DNA of 64,000 bases from Coniochaeta sp. PMI_546. Lineage: Eukaryota > Ascomycota > Sordariomycetes > Coniochaetales > Coniochaetaceae. The DNA is taken from NCBI GenBank assembly GCA_021432605.1, contig MU271144.1, positions 1,670,606 to 1,734,605 of the forward strand, written 5' to 3'. This document shows, one piece after another, positions 23,393 through 34,602 of this stretch (within the stretch, counting starts at the first letter, position 1; each line of letters opens with the position of its first letter). Position numbers and translations under genes: made by a program. The notes under the pieces are model-generated. The model saw only the letters and a list, made by a program, of their open reading frames with translations, had not been told where the DNA came from and did no database searches.

Positions 23393-24074
23393 TTGGAGTT
23401 GAGGTTGCACGGTGCTAACTTGACGTCTGGACGGCCGTTATGAAACTTCGAGTCTAACCTGGCGTTGTCGGTAGGGTTGGGTCGAGTAGAGACGGCAAGA
23501 AACCCTATAACGCCTTTATAATGTTTTTGAAGGCAGCAAAACGCTCTCAAACATGCGCAGTCTGGCGAGAAGGTCGTCGTCAGTTAGCTCCGAGCTGGGG
23601 ACGGACTACGGAGCTGTGACAGCTGTCGTCCAACCTGAGACCCCACAATGTTTTGGAGATGAGCTTGGACCACGAGCGCTAGAGCTACCCCCTCCGTCCG
23701 CCTATGGGCCTTTACTATGTAGCATTGAGTTTGCGCCGTGAGGAAATTTGTTCTACCGTTACCTAAATCAATCAAGCAAGCCATGATCGCTTACTGCTGC
23801 TTGATGTCGCTGTTCAAGTAACCTGGTGCTGTGGGAATTTCGTTGCGAATGACCTGTATTTCATTAGCACCCCCGGCTGTGGCTGTAGTATTAATCCTGT
23901 TCCGAGTCATCCAATACTGGTGATGTGTAACTCTATTAGTGACCTGCGTCACTTCAAGTGCCGAGCTTATCCGTGTACATCTTGCCGGATGAGAAATCAA
24001 AGAGTTAAATATTCCACGAAAGCTCGCAAACGTTCAGTCTCTTCTGTCAAAAGTGATCATAAACATCCGTCAAG
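23393..24074. promoter_or_regulatory. Divergent intergenic region, copper transporter / BNA1
   Basis: The 682 bp separating two start codons that point away from each other, so it must hold both promoters. I found no copper-response or other named element with confidence. Confidence 0.55.
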
Positions 24075-24740
24075 ATGCTGTCCACTCCTATCAACTTGCC
24101 CAAGTGGTAAGTATACTATTGCTCCTAGACAGTCTAAGACCCGGTATGGATGACACACGCTGATAAGGCGCCAGGCTAGAGGAAAACTCTCACCTATTGA
24201 AGCCTCCGATCAACAACTACTGCGTTTACAATGAGGGCTTCACAGTAATGGTGAGCGAGAATCTCCCCTATCACCAGGGCATATAGACTCAAACGCCAAA
24301 CATAGATAGTAGGCGGCCCAAACGCACGGACAGACTACCACATCAACGAGACGCCCGAATGGTTCTACCAACATAAAGGCGCCATGCTGCTCAAGGTCGT
24401 CGACGAGGGCCAGTTCAGAGATATCATCATCCGCGAAGGGGACATGTTCCTTCTCCCCCCAAACACACCACACAATCCCGTCCGCTTCGCAGACACCGTC
24501 GGCGTGGTCCTCGAGCAGCGGCGGCCCGAGAGCTCGATAGATCGGATGAGGTGGTACTGCCAGAACTGTGGCGAGGTAGTGCACGAGGCTGCTTTCCACT
24601 GCACCGATCTGGGAACGCAGATCAAGGATGCTGTGAACGCCTTCAAGGCTGATGAGGAGGCGAGGAAGTGCAAGAACTGTGGTGAGCTGGCTGAAGCCGC
24701 TCCGAAACCGGGATCTATCCAGGATCCAAACAAGGAGTAG
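24075..24740 (+). CDS. BNA1: 3-hydroxyanthranilate 3,4-dioxygenase
   Basis: This enzyme opens the ring of 3-hydroxyanthranilate in the kynurenine route from tryptophan to quinolinate and NAD. Exons are 24075-24106, 24175-24250 and 24306-24740, giving 180 residues, the usual fungal length. The cupin core shows the iron ligands in [13 protein letters not shown] (His, Glu) and PPNTPHNP (His). The C-terminus has a rubredoxin-like second metal site, two CxxC pairs (CQNCGE and CKNCGE), as in yeast and bacterial enzymes. The first exon is only 32 nt ([11 protein letters not shown]), and the split Trp codon makes the phase unambiguous. Expected to be cytosolic. Confidence 0.95.
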
Positions 24741-24952
24741 AGGTCAAGACACCAGATATCCGCTTCTCAGAACTATCGCTTCTCACAACTATCCACGCCG
24801 CTCAACATACCTGCCTGGGTCAATAAGAACTTATAAAATATGTAGTTTTATGTATATTACGCAAGTACTATACAAGTAATTTAATGGCGCTTGCTTTTTC
24901 CAATCGGCAGCTTATTTTTATAACGGTCAACAGTCCTCATCGCTGCTGCCCC

Positions 24953-25793
24953 TTAAGTCTCGGCATACTCATACGAGCTAGTCGATTCCTCGACCTTGAC
25001 CTCGATCTTGCCTTCCTCCAACTCCTTGCCATTGACCTTGATACCGGCACGCATGATGTCGCCAGGGACGACCGGGCCGACACCCTTGGGCGTTCCAGTC
25101 AGGACGATGTCGCCCTCCTCAAGAGTCATGACCTTGGAGATGTCGCTGAGGATCCTCGATATCCTGAACAGCATGAGCTCGGTCGAGTCGCGTTGGCGAT
25201 CCTCGCCGTTGACGGTCAGGTACAGCTCGACATTGTGAGGATCGGGAATGGCCGATTTCTGGATGATCTTGCTGAGCGGCAGGAAGGTGTCGAAGCCCTT
25301 CGCAATGTCCCAGGGAAGGCCCTTCTTCTTGGCCTCGTTTTGGACGTTTCTTGCCGTCATGTCAATGCTGAGTGCGTAGCCTGGGCACGTTTTAGTGGAT
25401 TATCATGGACATGAGCCGATGTCGGAGACATACTCTCAATTGAAGCCAGTGCGCCAGCCTCGTCGTTAGCATTGAGGTCCCGGACCTGCTTGCCAATAAT
25501 CAGGGCCAACTCAACCTCGTAATGGAGGTTGACGCCCTTGGGTTGGATGACAGGGCCATCGCCGGGCAGGAGGATGGATGATGGCGGCTTGAGGAAGAAG
25601 AAGGGCTGCTTGGGCCGCTGGTTGTTCAGCTCTGTGACATGGTCTCTTTTTACATGCGAAGTCAGCATCCAGGTCTCACTCATATGATAAGAGGTTTGAG
25701 ATGAACTCACGCGTAATTGCGACCGATGCAAACGACCTTTGAGGGCTTCTTAAAGGAGGCCATGGTTGCAAAACCACGGCGCAATGCGGACAT
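24953..25793 (-). CDS. Fumarylacetoacetate hydrolase family protein (FAHD1-like acylpyruvase / oxaloacetate decarboxylase)
   Basis: Three exons on the minus strand: 25711-25793, 25434-25645 and 24953-25380, giving 240 residues. Introns 25646-25710 and 25381-25433 are GT-AG with matching phase. The protein has the single-domain FAH fold with VCIGRNYADHVTEL near the start, metal ligands in the LHYEVELALIIGK motif, YALSIDMTARN, and GDIVLTGTPKGVGPV near the end. FAHD1-type enzymes hydrolyse acylpyruvates and decarboxylate oxaloacetate in mitochondria. The N-terminus (MSALRRGFATM) could be a short targeting peptide; a second Met at residue 11 would give a cytosolic form. The neighbouring BNA1 is convergent and I see no pathway link. 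Confidence 0.92.
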
Positions 25794-26963
25794 TGTTGGC
25801 AGGAGGATTGAAGTATTATACGAAGGTGGTATCGGCCTTATAAGTAAGTTGCGACAACACAATGTTTAGCTAAGTATACTAGAGCAATTGGATGCGTTGT
25901 GTCACTGTTTGCAAGGACAGTCATGCAGGCAAAAGATGTATTGTACCAGGCGGGAAGCTTTGCGATGATGCAGGCCAATAATGCGGGGCCGAGCCGGCAG
26001 CCGATGTTCCGCCTAACGCCCGAGGTGCTTAACAAGTCCTGTAGTTACACGTACACTACAAGGGACTTATTGGCCCCTCCCAGCTGAAGATATCCCACGA
26101 GCGGATTGAATAGGGGTATTACGCATGCTGACTTCACGATTCAGATAATTGGTTATCTGCTTCTCTGAACCTCCAGACCTCGACAGTGTGCACTACTATG
26201 TACGGTAGCCTTCATTCCCACCTGCCAGATTCACGACTTATCAAGCCCGACCATGCATTGAAGGGCACAGGAAACCGAGTTGAGATGGCGAACGAATCAC
26301 GACATCAAGTCACTGCAGGGAGATCCCAAAAAAGGGCAGGTGGCAGCTGGTGGCTTTTATCGTGTACTGCATAGAACTGTGAAAGAGCCTAAAATGGTCT
26401 TGCCGCTTGTGCGGGGTGGCCTGCCCAGTGGGGGGATTTCCAAGCTACTACGTACTGCGTGGAGATGTCAGCTGTGGGGTATCTCTTGAGCGCGCCTTCA
26501 CCTTCGCCCACCGCCCCGCAACCCAAATCTTGAATATGCCTATTCTGCCCATGATCATTCACCGAATCCGCGAAATCAGTGGGCTTTCGGTTGGATCAGC
26601 GTATATGATCGCCTGCCTTTGACGTCTTTGAATCACCATCATTCTTAGAAATCTTGTAACCGTTCCTTCATAATCCATCAAACCTTGTAGTCCTCTTCGT
26701 CCATACATCGTCCATACAACTCCATCTCATCCACCATCGCCTACTCTCGACAACAAAGCATCAACAGGCCGTAGGGACATCGTCCCGCATGACCCGTAAG
26801 AGGCTAGCTTTCAGGTTGTCACAACCACCTACTATCTGTCGAGTTCGCCACGCTCGTCGTCTCGATCCAGATTGACCATCTGCCTGCCCATATCTCAACA
26901 CCACGCGACCGAAACGATCGCTTTATTCCTGAAACACTGTGATACACCGCAACTCGCGCAATC
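25794..26963. other. Divergent intergenic region
   Basis: About 1.2 kb between the FAH gene (minus) and a small plus-strand gene. The last 400 bp is pyrimidine-rich and probably a long 5' UTR. No supported gene. Confidence 0.5.
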
Positions 26964-27664
26964 ATGGAGAGCCTTCAGCTCGCGCAGATGCTTGCCGACC
27001 TTAGTGACCTTAACGCGGCAGTAAGCACCCTTTAATTACATCGGCCTCCACACCAGCCTCAGCAGCGTTCGCAGCCTCGCGAGCAACCCAGCCACTAACA
27101 CTTTCAACAGCAGGAGGCTCGGGCAGCACTGGCGGTAGTGACCGCCAACAAGACTCTCCCAGACCCCCCTCGAGCCGCCTCCGCGCCATCACTAGAACAC
27201 CCGGCCGACGGTGCACCGGCGAACAAGCTCCTCGAGCAACCACAGCGCGATCAGCCACGCGCTTCTCACATCGCATCGGTGGCTACGTTCGACAAGTTCG
27301 GCCGCCGCATCATCTCCCCTCCTCTCTCGCGGACCAACTCGGCCACAGGCACACCTGGTACCTCTACGCCTCTTCGCAGGGAGTCAGAGGTTAGTTGGCC
27401 GCCTTTTATCCTGGGAGAACCACGGCTGACATTGTATGACTACCACAGGTCGACCTTGACGTCGCACAAGCCACGTCGTTGATGCAGCTCTACGAAATCC
27501 GCGCCAAGATCAAGCAGCAGGACAACTCGAGCCTCCTCAAGGCGCGCGAGAAGATCAGTGCTCTCAGGCAGCTACAGTCGCCGAGCCCAATCACGAACCC
27601 AGAGCGTCACGCGACACCAGATGTTCCGCACACCCGATTCACCTATCCCAGGACCTCTGCCTAG
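26964..27664 (+). CDS. Small conserved-looking fungal protein, function unknown
   Basis: Exons are 26964-27020, 27111-27389 and 27449-27664, in phase, giving 183 residues. The N-terminus (MESLQLAQMLADLSDLNAAQEARAAL in pieces) is a predicted amphipathic helix. The middle is Ser/Thr/Pro-rich and basic, with FDKFGRRI and SRTNSATGTPG. A second helical block (SLMQLYEIRAKIKQQDN ... AREKISAL) lies at about 125-155. I recall small fungal hypothetical proteins with this order of two helical blocks around a Ser-rich middle, but no assigned function. The first intron ends in a tandem CAGCAG acceptor, so a Gln-lacking isoform is possible. Confidence 0.75.
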
Positions 27665-28967
27665 GACTCCCTACTCACATCCGGCTTCCTAATCTTGATT
27701 CATTAAATTGCTTTCGCGCATGGGGTGTTAGGTGGGTGTTCAGGATTCAGCTTTGCAACGGCGTTATTGGGGACAAAAGCATGGCTTACGACGAGTCAAT
27801 GGCATCGAGGCTGGGCAAAGCCTTAGGGTAATGTGGCAATGAGACACGCATGGAGTAGGGAAAGGGTTATATGACAGTTGTGGCCAGGTATGGCGCGGTG
27901 ACGCGGTGACGACATGTTGGCTGTCTTCTGGAGAGTCGGCGGTCCTGTTGGGTTGCGTTAGTGTCCGGATGAACACTGTTCGCTCTCTGTGTGAATCGCT
28001 GTTGGGAAACAGCTGAATAGATTGAAGTGGCTGCTGTGCCGTTCGGTCTGTTTGTACAGTACTAGACCTCCGCAGAGAATAGATGCTCTGGACCACATTG
28101 AAGATGAGAACTCCCCACGAAAATGCGACCTCCCATGAGTCGCCCAACAGCACTATCCGTACTCTCTGTACTATACTACACTTCCTACCTATGCGAAGTC
28201 ACGGCAACGCATGCTGTGCTAACCGTTTCTGCACAATGGTGAGTTTTCGCTTGGCATGTGCGACGTCGCAAGTTTGTCGACGCTCATGATCTGAGTCAGG
28301 GTGCGGAGGAGATGAAACTGCCTCAAAGATCTTTCCCCAGAGTCCGGGCGAGTGCATCCATAACTCCACCGTCCCAACCTTTCCAATTGCCGCCAAAGGT
28401 AGATCTAGCTGTTGTACAGCCTGTCATGTGGCCAGAATTGGACGGAAAGTTGAGACGAGACGGAATATCAATCCCGGCTCCAGATCTCAGATCGGAGAAG
28501 CTTGCTTGGGTATCGATGTCAACACGTCAATGCTGGACCAGATCCGGCCTTTTTGTGTTACGCACTGGTCCTTTGTCAAGAGATCTGCCTATTGAATGCC
28601 AAAGATCATTTGGTAGAAGCCCCTGGTTTGTGGCGATAACCATAACAGCGATCCATCAGGGAGAATCTCAGGTGGATCTGGCGTCGCATCTATGCCAGCA
28701 ACCAGACAGCTGGATGAAGTACTCGCGAGGGTATGGGGATACACTGAGTCCAAGGGGGAAAGGGGTCGTTGACGTGCCCAAACGTGACCATCTGACCTCC
28801 ATATAGTATGAACATAATTTGCTCTAGTACGCTCATCATACAGGTGCTGCTCACTCTCATCCTGCAACTGTTTTTCCTCTTTCCTCGTCTTTATCTCTTC
28901 GCTTCTTCCATTCTTTAGTTTCCCTTCGTTTCGCTGCTGCGCGGCATCCCTTCTTTAATCCACCAGT
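27665..28967. other. Intergenic region
   Basis: About 1.3 kb between two plus-strand genes. A 182-codon ORF (28258-28806) has no motif or coding periodicity and is not called. The last 130 bp is pyrimidine-rich and is probably the 5' UTR of the next gene. Confidence 0.5.
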
Positions 28968-29792
28968 ATGCGTTCATCTATCCTAATGGCGGCCACCGCC
29001 GTCCTGTCTGTCGTTTCCGGCCACAACCTGATCAAGTACGGCCTCCATCCCCCAACCCTCCCAATACAGCCCCCATCCTAACCCTTCCCCCGCTCTTGAT
29101 AGCAATGCAGTAGGCGACGCGGGCGGCAAAGCCCTGGCCTTCGGCGTCAGCGCGGCAACCTCCAACAGCCAGTCCGACACCACGACCTTCAAGTCGGGCA
29201 AGTTCGGCGCCACCCAGAAGGGCGCCATCGACCCGGCGGCACAGCTCGCGGCCGTGCAGAAGATCGCCGGCAACACCCTGCCCCAGGTCCAGAGCCAGAT
29301 CACCTTGACCCTGCACCAGATCAACGGCGACGGTGCGGGCCCGATGGCCTGCTCCATCGACACGGCTGCCAGCGGGACCTTCGTCGATGCCACGGTCGCT
29401 ACGAACGTGCCGGGAAATAACGGTAATAGCGGCGCTAGTAATCAGGACTTTGTAAGTTTTACATCGCTGATGATGTGTTACGCTACTAGACGGGACCATG
29501 AGCATCACATATACTGACTCGTTACCCTTCCCAGCCACTCGTTGTCAACGTGGCGGCCGGGACAGCCTGTACCGGTACCCTCGGTACGGTCAAGAATGTC
29601 TGCCTGGTCAAGTGCCAGAACCCAGCCGGGCCTTTTGGAGGTGTGGTGCCCTTCCAGATCGCTTCGGGCGCTGGCGCCGCTGCGGCTGCCGGTGGTGCCG
29701 GTGGTGCTGCCGCTGGAGCCGCTGCCGGTGGTGCGAAAGGCAACAACGCCGGGGCCAAGAAGCAGGGTCGGTGGGTTTCCGTCGACTTCTAG
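28968..29792 (+). CDS. GEgh16-like secreted protein
   Basis: Exons are 28968-29035, 29103-29451 and 29535-29792 with GT-AG introns, giving 224 residues. Residues 1-18 are a signal peptide ending at SGH. The mature protein starts near AVGDAGGKALAFGV and contains LTLHQINGDGAGPMAC, TNVPGN and CLVKCQNPAGPFGG, hallmarks of the Egh16/GEgh16 (Mas3-type) family first noted in plant-infecting fungi and expressed during infection-structure formation. Four cysteines (Cys in PMAC, TACTG, NVCLVKC) fit the short subgroup. The C-terminus is a Gly/Ala run of about 30 residues and a basic end (KKQGRWVSVDF), without a GPI signal. Role in this organism is unknown; family members also occur in saprotrophs. Confidence 0.86.
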
Positions 29793-30191
29793 GCACCGGA
29801 TTGGCTTTCGTGCCTGTGATCGAGGTGCTTCCCTGCTGTGACGGCGGTGAGTGGTTCCAAGAGCTGCTACGACGCGCCCGAGCTATGCGCTTATTGTGTT
29901 GTGTATGCTGTGTAACGTGCCATATTCGAACTATGACCACTTTGTTGTACCGATGTCCCCTGTTTGCGCTAGGCCGGGCAGAAGAAGATCGATGGGCATA
30001 TATGGAAGATGGCGACCGACCGGGATGGAAAGCAGTGTGGGATATAAATATCATGGTATCATGAAAGTAATATACATGCGTCTTCCGCTACATGTCTGCC
30101 ACGCATCAGCTTGATAACGTCGAGAGACTCCGTATATAGGTAGACGATCGCAAAATGTACGCTGTCCTCGAAACAAGGGGGAAAATATGAC
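29793..30191. other. Convergent 3' intergenic region (GEgh16-like / SEC10)
   Basis: About 400 bp containing both 3' UTRs. No ORF or element of note. Confidence 0.55.
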
Positions 30192-32783
30192 TCAAAGACC
30201 AGCAAGCACGCTCTGAATCCCTACCGAGCCAGCATCCTCTCTCCGCTGCACAAAAGCCCTGAAGTCCGACTTGGACAACTTCTTGCCGGACGCTCCCGAG
30301 CCCGAGCCAAGGTTCCGCGACCGCTCCCTCAGCGCCTCGGGTCCAATGATGAACAGATATCCAATCTCGGTCAACACCTCGATCACCCCTTCGGCCTCCT
30401 TGGTGACAGGCCACTCCTTCATGGTCGACACGTACCGCGCAATGTCCTTGGTGACCATCAAGCCGCCGGTGGCATTGACCTGGAACTTCTTGAAGTGCTC
30501 GAACAGCAGCCTGTGCACCGCCAGCGCGAGCTCGGTGCTGAAGACCTCGAGGTTGTGCCCGTCGATGGCCTGCGAGGCTGCGGTGGCCACCTTGCTGAGG
30601 AAGGTGCAGATGGATTGGCAGGTGGACGTCTGCAGCGCATCGACGACGTCCTCGAGGTCGTTGTCTTTGGGTCGGAAGTCGAGCTTCTTTTGTTGTGTAA
30701 GGGTGCGCGTGACGTAGTTGATTGCCACATCGAGGGTGCTTTTCATCACGCTGTTGGTCTTCTTTTCGGTTGCTTCCATGGCCAGCTTGGTTTGCGCTTC
30801 CATGTGCCGCCGCACGGTGGCGTTGCCTTCTGCCAGGCGGATGAGGACGGTCGTGATGAAGCGTGACATTATGCTTGTGATGGTAACGGCGGGTCTGATC
30901 GACGGCAGGTAGGACAGGTCTGGTTCGGTCTTTGCGTTTTCCTGCGCCGTGGCTGCATCCTGCGCTGCATCCAGGGCGGTCTCGACATACACGTTGGCCA
31001 TGCTGGTGAGGAGCAGGTTGAGGAGTATATTGACGTCCTTGGGTGTCTCACTTGCAGAATTCAACTCCAGGGTCCTCCGAACGCTCTCCGCTAACCAAGT
31101 CATCATGCGCTTTGCATTCGCGGTGCTGAGGACGCCGTCTTCGTCCGTCACTTCGATATCGTTTTTGTTGTTGTTATTGTCCTTCAATCCGGCGACGCGC
31201 AGCATCATAGCTTTTTGTGTCGGGGTAAGGTCGGACGATTCCAACCTTTCCATGTAGGCATCTTTCGCCGATGCAAGCAGCAGATTTCCCTGCTGCGCAA
31301 GGGAGGCCATGAACCCAGAGGCTGCCTTTTTCCTCCTGGAATGGTAAATGGTAAACCTGAAGAGCAGTGAATTGTACAACTCCTCCAGACTCTTCTTTTC
31401 GCGGTCAATATACGACGTCCCAACAAGATACGGGACGAAGAGCTCTTCCATCTGCTGGTCAAGAGTCTGCGCAATTTGCGCCGATACCGGTTCTGGGTGC
31501 TCCGTGAGACCATGAGCCTTGAGGTCTTCGATGAGTGTGCTGATGTAGCTGCGGGATGCGTGGAGGGAGCGGAGAAAAGCGAGCGAGGAGATAGTCTTGG
31601 CTTTTTCCAGGACCATCTCGAGTCGTTGCTGGATCGACTGCTGGAAGACCCGCTGTATGAACCTGGTAAGAACCTTCTCGTAGTAAGGAAAGGCTCTCTT
31701 GATGATGAATGACTCCTCCTGCATCACAATCTTGACCTCGTCGATGAGTGACTGCAAGCTGGGCTCGACCCCCGGAGGGTCCGAGTCCGGATCAGCCAAC
31801 TGATCCCAAGTCTCGCCGTCCATGGCCACTTCGTCAGACATTAGCTGGTCCCGATCGATGAAGAAGCTATGTTGGTTGACGAATACTGCGATGACGCTGG
31901 CGCCGCCGTTGAAATCGCCTAGCACCCGGGAGCACTCCATCATGTCGTCGAACTTCTGGTATCTGTAGCTGTCGTTGAACTGCTTCAGAAGGTCCTGTTC
32001 CAAGGTTTCGCAGAATTTTTCCAGCACCTCCCGTGTGTTGTGCTTCCTCACGACCCCGGCAACGCCATTTGTGATGCCCTGTGTACGGATGCCGTTCGTC
32101 TGGCCCCAGGACGTAGGGTCGAGTCTCTGGCTGATGCGCATCAACTGGCGTGCAATAACGGCGCACTTGACCTTGCCTTCAGCTGTCCCCTGCCGCTGTA
32201 TCTCCTCGAGCCGTGTCAATTGTCCGGTGTCGCTGACTTCAGACCAGCACTGTATCAGGAAGGTGGCGTCCTGCGCTCTTGTTCGTTTCCTGTCTAGCTC
32301 CTCCAACTTCTCGCCAATCTGCACTGCAATGTTGCCCCCACCATCGGAGCGACCGTTTCGCTGAGACGCTCCATTCGTTTCGCCAGAGGTATTCAGACTC
32401 AGGTCGAGCGCTTCGAATTGGGCCATGGACTGGTCGAGCTTCCGCCCCAGCGTCTCGAGTGTCTGATCATGTTGTATTTCTGCCCGGCGGACCTGGGATA
32501 GTAACTCTGATTCCTTCTCCTGAAGCTCTTCCGAGAGGGTTGCGAGCTGCGACAGCGCGTTCTCGAAGGTGCGGATGAGAGGCTTGGGGTCGAAAGCTTG
32601 CTGGGCAGGCTGGGAGCGGCGGTTGGCTGGTAGTGCTGTCTCTGCAAGGGAGTCGACAAAGTCGCGGACGATGAAGTCATTGCTGGAGAAGTCGTCCAGT
32701 GTGAACCGGGGTCCTTTGGAAAACATGGCCCTGGAGCCACGAGAGCCGCCAGAGGTGACTCTCTCCATTGCATCGACTGGCAT
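30192..32783 (-). CDS. SEC10: Exocyst complex subunit Sec10
   Basis: Sec10 is one of eight exocyst subunits that tether secretory vesicles to the plasma membrane at sites of tip growth. The frame is a single exon. From the Met at 32783 it gives 863 residues; from the Met at 32726 it gives 844, beginning MFSKGPRFTLDDFSSNDFIVRDFVDSL, which starts the part I recognise as conserved. The open frame continues to 32993, but that stretch looks non-homologous. An N-terminal coiled coil lies at roughly 50-150 (LSEELQEKESELLSQVRRAE). Helical-bundle sequence follows, with FNDSYRYQKFDDMMECSRVL, FIQRVFQQSIQQRLEMVLEKA and a C-terminal segment with VNATGGLMVTKDIARY. SEC10 is divergent from NUS1. Confidence 0.93.
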   Translation of the reverse strand: MPVDAMERVTSGGSRGSRAMFSKGPRFTLDDFSSNDFIVRDFVDSLAETALPANRRSQPAQQAFDPKPLIRTFENALSQLATLSEELQEKESELLSQVRRAEIQHDQTLETLGRKLDQSMAQFEALDLSLNTSGETNGASQRNGRSDGGGNIAVQIGEKLEELDRKRTRAQDATFLIQCWSEVSDTGQLTRLEEIQRQGTAEGKVKCAVIARQLMRISQRLDPTSWGQTNGIRTQGITNGVAGVVRKHNTREVLEKFCETLEQDLLKQFNDSYRYQKFDDMMECSRVLGDFNGGASVIAVFVNQHSFFIDRDQLMSDEVAMDGETWDQLADPDSDPPGVEPSLQSLIDEVKIVMQEESFIIKRAFPYYEKVLTRFIQRVFQQSIQQRLEMVLEKAKTISSLAFLRSLHASRSYISTLIEDLKAHGLTEHPEPVSAQIAQTLDQQMEELFVPYLVGTSYIDREKKSLEELYNSLLFRFTIYHSRRKKAASGFMASLAQQGNLLLASAKDAYMERLESSDLTPTQKAMMLRVAGLKDNNNNKNDIEVTDEDGVLSTANAKRMMTWLAESVRRTLELNSASETPKDVNILLNLLLTSMANVYVETALDAAQDAATAQENAKTEPDLSYLPSIRPAVTITSIMSRFITTVLIRLAEGNATVRRHMEAQTKLAMEATEKKTNSVMKSTLDVAINYVTRTLTQQKKLDFRPKDNDLEDVVDALQTSTCQSICTFLSKVATAASQAIDGHNLEVFSTELALAVHRLLFEHFKKFQVNATGGLMVTKDIARYVSTMKEWPVTKEAEGVIEVLTEIGYLFIIGPEALRERSRNLGSGSGASGKKLSKSDFRAFVQRREDAGSVGIQSVLAGL

Positions 32784-33311
32784 CACCGCCGAGGAAGATG
32801 CATCAGTAAAGGAGGTCGATAGCAGGGCAGGCCGCTGCGTGCCGTTTTCGTTATGCTTGACACAGTGCTGATGCAGTAGTGCGGTTGTGTGGATGTTCTC
32901 CTGATCACTGGTTCCTAGCTTGCTGATAACATCAGGAAATTCGATGCAGTCGAGTCCAGCAAGTCGTGAACCTTCGAGGTCCGGAGCATTCAATGTCGCA
33001 GCAATGCGGGACGCTGCAGGGGTACGTACCCGTGGCCGAGGTCTGTGCGACCCCTGTCAACCTCTAAATTCCAGACCCGCTCGTCAGCCACAGTGCTGTC
33101 GTCAGGTTCAACCACTGAAGTGAAGACAGACAGCTTCAGCAAGCTGTCAAGAATTCACGCCGAGACACCTTCGTTCCTGTGTGCGGCAACTTCCCACCCA
33201 ATGGCCCTTGATCTGTCTTGATGTTGTTGTATCCTACGCTCGTTCGCCTTTGATTTTGAGTTTCCGTACCACAGAGTTACACCGATCAGGAGCTGGATCT
33301 TCTAGCCAACC
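32784..33311. promoter_or_regulatory. Divergent intergenic region, SEC10 / NUS1
   Basis: About 530 bp between opposing starts (585 bp if SEC10 starts at 32726). It must hold both promoters and 5' UTRs. An in-frame extension of the SEC10 frame reaches 32993, but its sequence is not family-like. Confidence 0.5.
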
Positions 33312-34452
33312 ATGCCGCTCACCCTTAAAGATCAGCAAGTCTACAGGCGCGATGAAAAGTTTGGGCACAAGTTGCTCACACCGGATGAACGCCGAAGACT
33401 AATCGATGTGCGTCTCACCAATCTCTTCCCTCCTTTCACTGCTTACATTGGCTGACATGTGCAAACGACATGTAGCCCTACCTGCCAGCCCCTAAGAAGA
33501 AGTCGGCAGTAAAGACAGAGAAGAAGTCCAGATTCGGCGTCCGCCGCTTCCTACGAAACCAGCTACACTTGCTGGTATACACCATAATACACACCATCTT
33601 TTCGGTCTACATCAAGTTCCGCCAGGCATACCACGCCGTCAGAGACAGGATATACTCGGTGCTCTACTACCACCACCGGACACCGGAGCTGATCGAGCGC
33701 GATGTGAAGGGACTTAGTCGGCTTCCGAGGCATCTAAGCGTGATACTGAGTCTCGAGGATGACGGAAGAGGCGGCGCAGAACTAGAGCGACTGGTCAATG
33801 AAGCATCCGAGATCGCGGCGTGGTGCGCCAGCGCTGGAATCACTCGGCTATCCATATACGAGAAGACAGGTGCGCATTCGAGGTTCCCTCACAGCCAATT
33901 CCATCGACAAACTTTACTAACTCATCACTGGCAGGTATACTCAAAGGCTACATCCCTGAAACCCACCGTACCATCTCCCAGAAACTAGCAGCCTACTTCG
34001 GCCCGGCTTACCCAGCCCTGGCCGTCGGCGCCCCTCACATGCCCTCCATCGAGACCCCCGGACCCGTACGTCGAACCCGCTCCTCGTCCCCAGAAGTAAC
34101 GCCCTCCGACCAGCAACCAAAACACCTGTCTGTCATGCTTCTCTCCGCCGAGGACGGCCGCGACTCCATCGTCGACTTGACCAAGACGCTGGCCGAGATG
34201 GCGCAACGGAACAAGATAACCCCCGCCGACATCACCATCGACCTTGTCGATGCGGAGCTGACGGAGAGCGTCATGACGGAGCCCGAGCTTCTGATCCTGT
34301 TCTCGCCGACTGTCGAGCTCCAGGGATACCCGCCGTGGCAGCTGCGGCTGACGGAGATCTTTCACGTGCCGGATAATCAAGGGGTTGGGTATCAGGTGTT
34401 CTACCGGGCGTTATGTAACTTTGCCAAGGCGCAGATGAGGTTTGGGAGGTAG
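33312..34452 (+). CDS. NUS1: Nus1 / Nogo-B receptor-like subunit of cis-prenyltransferase
   Basis: Nus1 is the non-catalytic partner that activates dehydrodolichyl diphosphate synthase in the ER, supplying dolichol for N-glycosylation. Exons are 33312-33407, 33476-33869 and 33935-34452, in phase, giving 335 residues. After a basic N-terminus there is one membrane helix (about 52-72, LHLLVYTIIHTIFSVYIKF). A cis-prenyltransferase-like domain follows: HLSVILSLEDDGRG, SIYEKTGILKGY, DLVDAELTES. The ending is RLTEIFHVPDNQGVGYQVFYRAL with C-terminal AQMRFGR. The C-terminal RxG motif (RFG) is known to be essential for Nus1/NgBR function. A Ser/Pro-rich insert at about 190-215 is lineage-type. The catalytic partner is not in this window. 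Confidence 0.93.
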
Positions 34453-34602
34453 ACATTACTGGGGATTTTGTCAGGTTTTGGCCTCCCCCGGAGGGAGAGG
34501 ACCACAGCAGGTGCCATTTTTTATTTCTCCTGGCCAAGTTGCTTCAGCGTGCGCTGACTGGCTTAGACGTACCATACCCGACACTTGAAAGAATTATAGA
34601 GC

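Noticed and set aside
28258-28806. 182-codon plus-strand ORF
   Set aside because: No motif, no signal and no splice context; probably chance.
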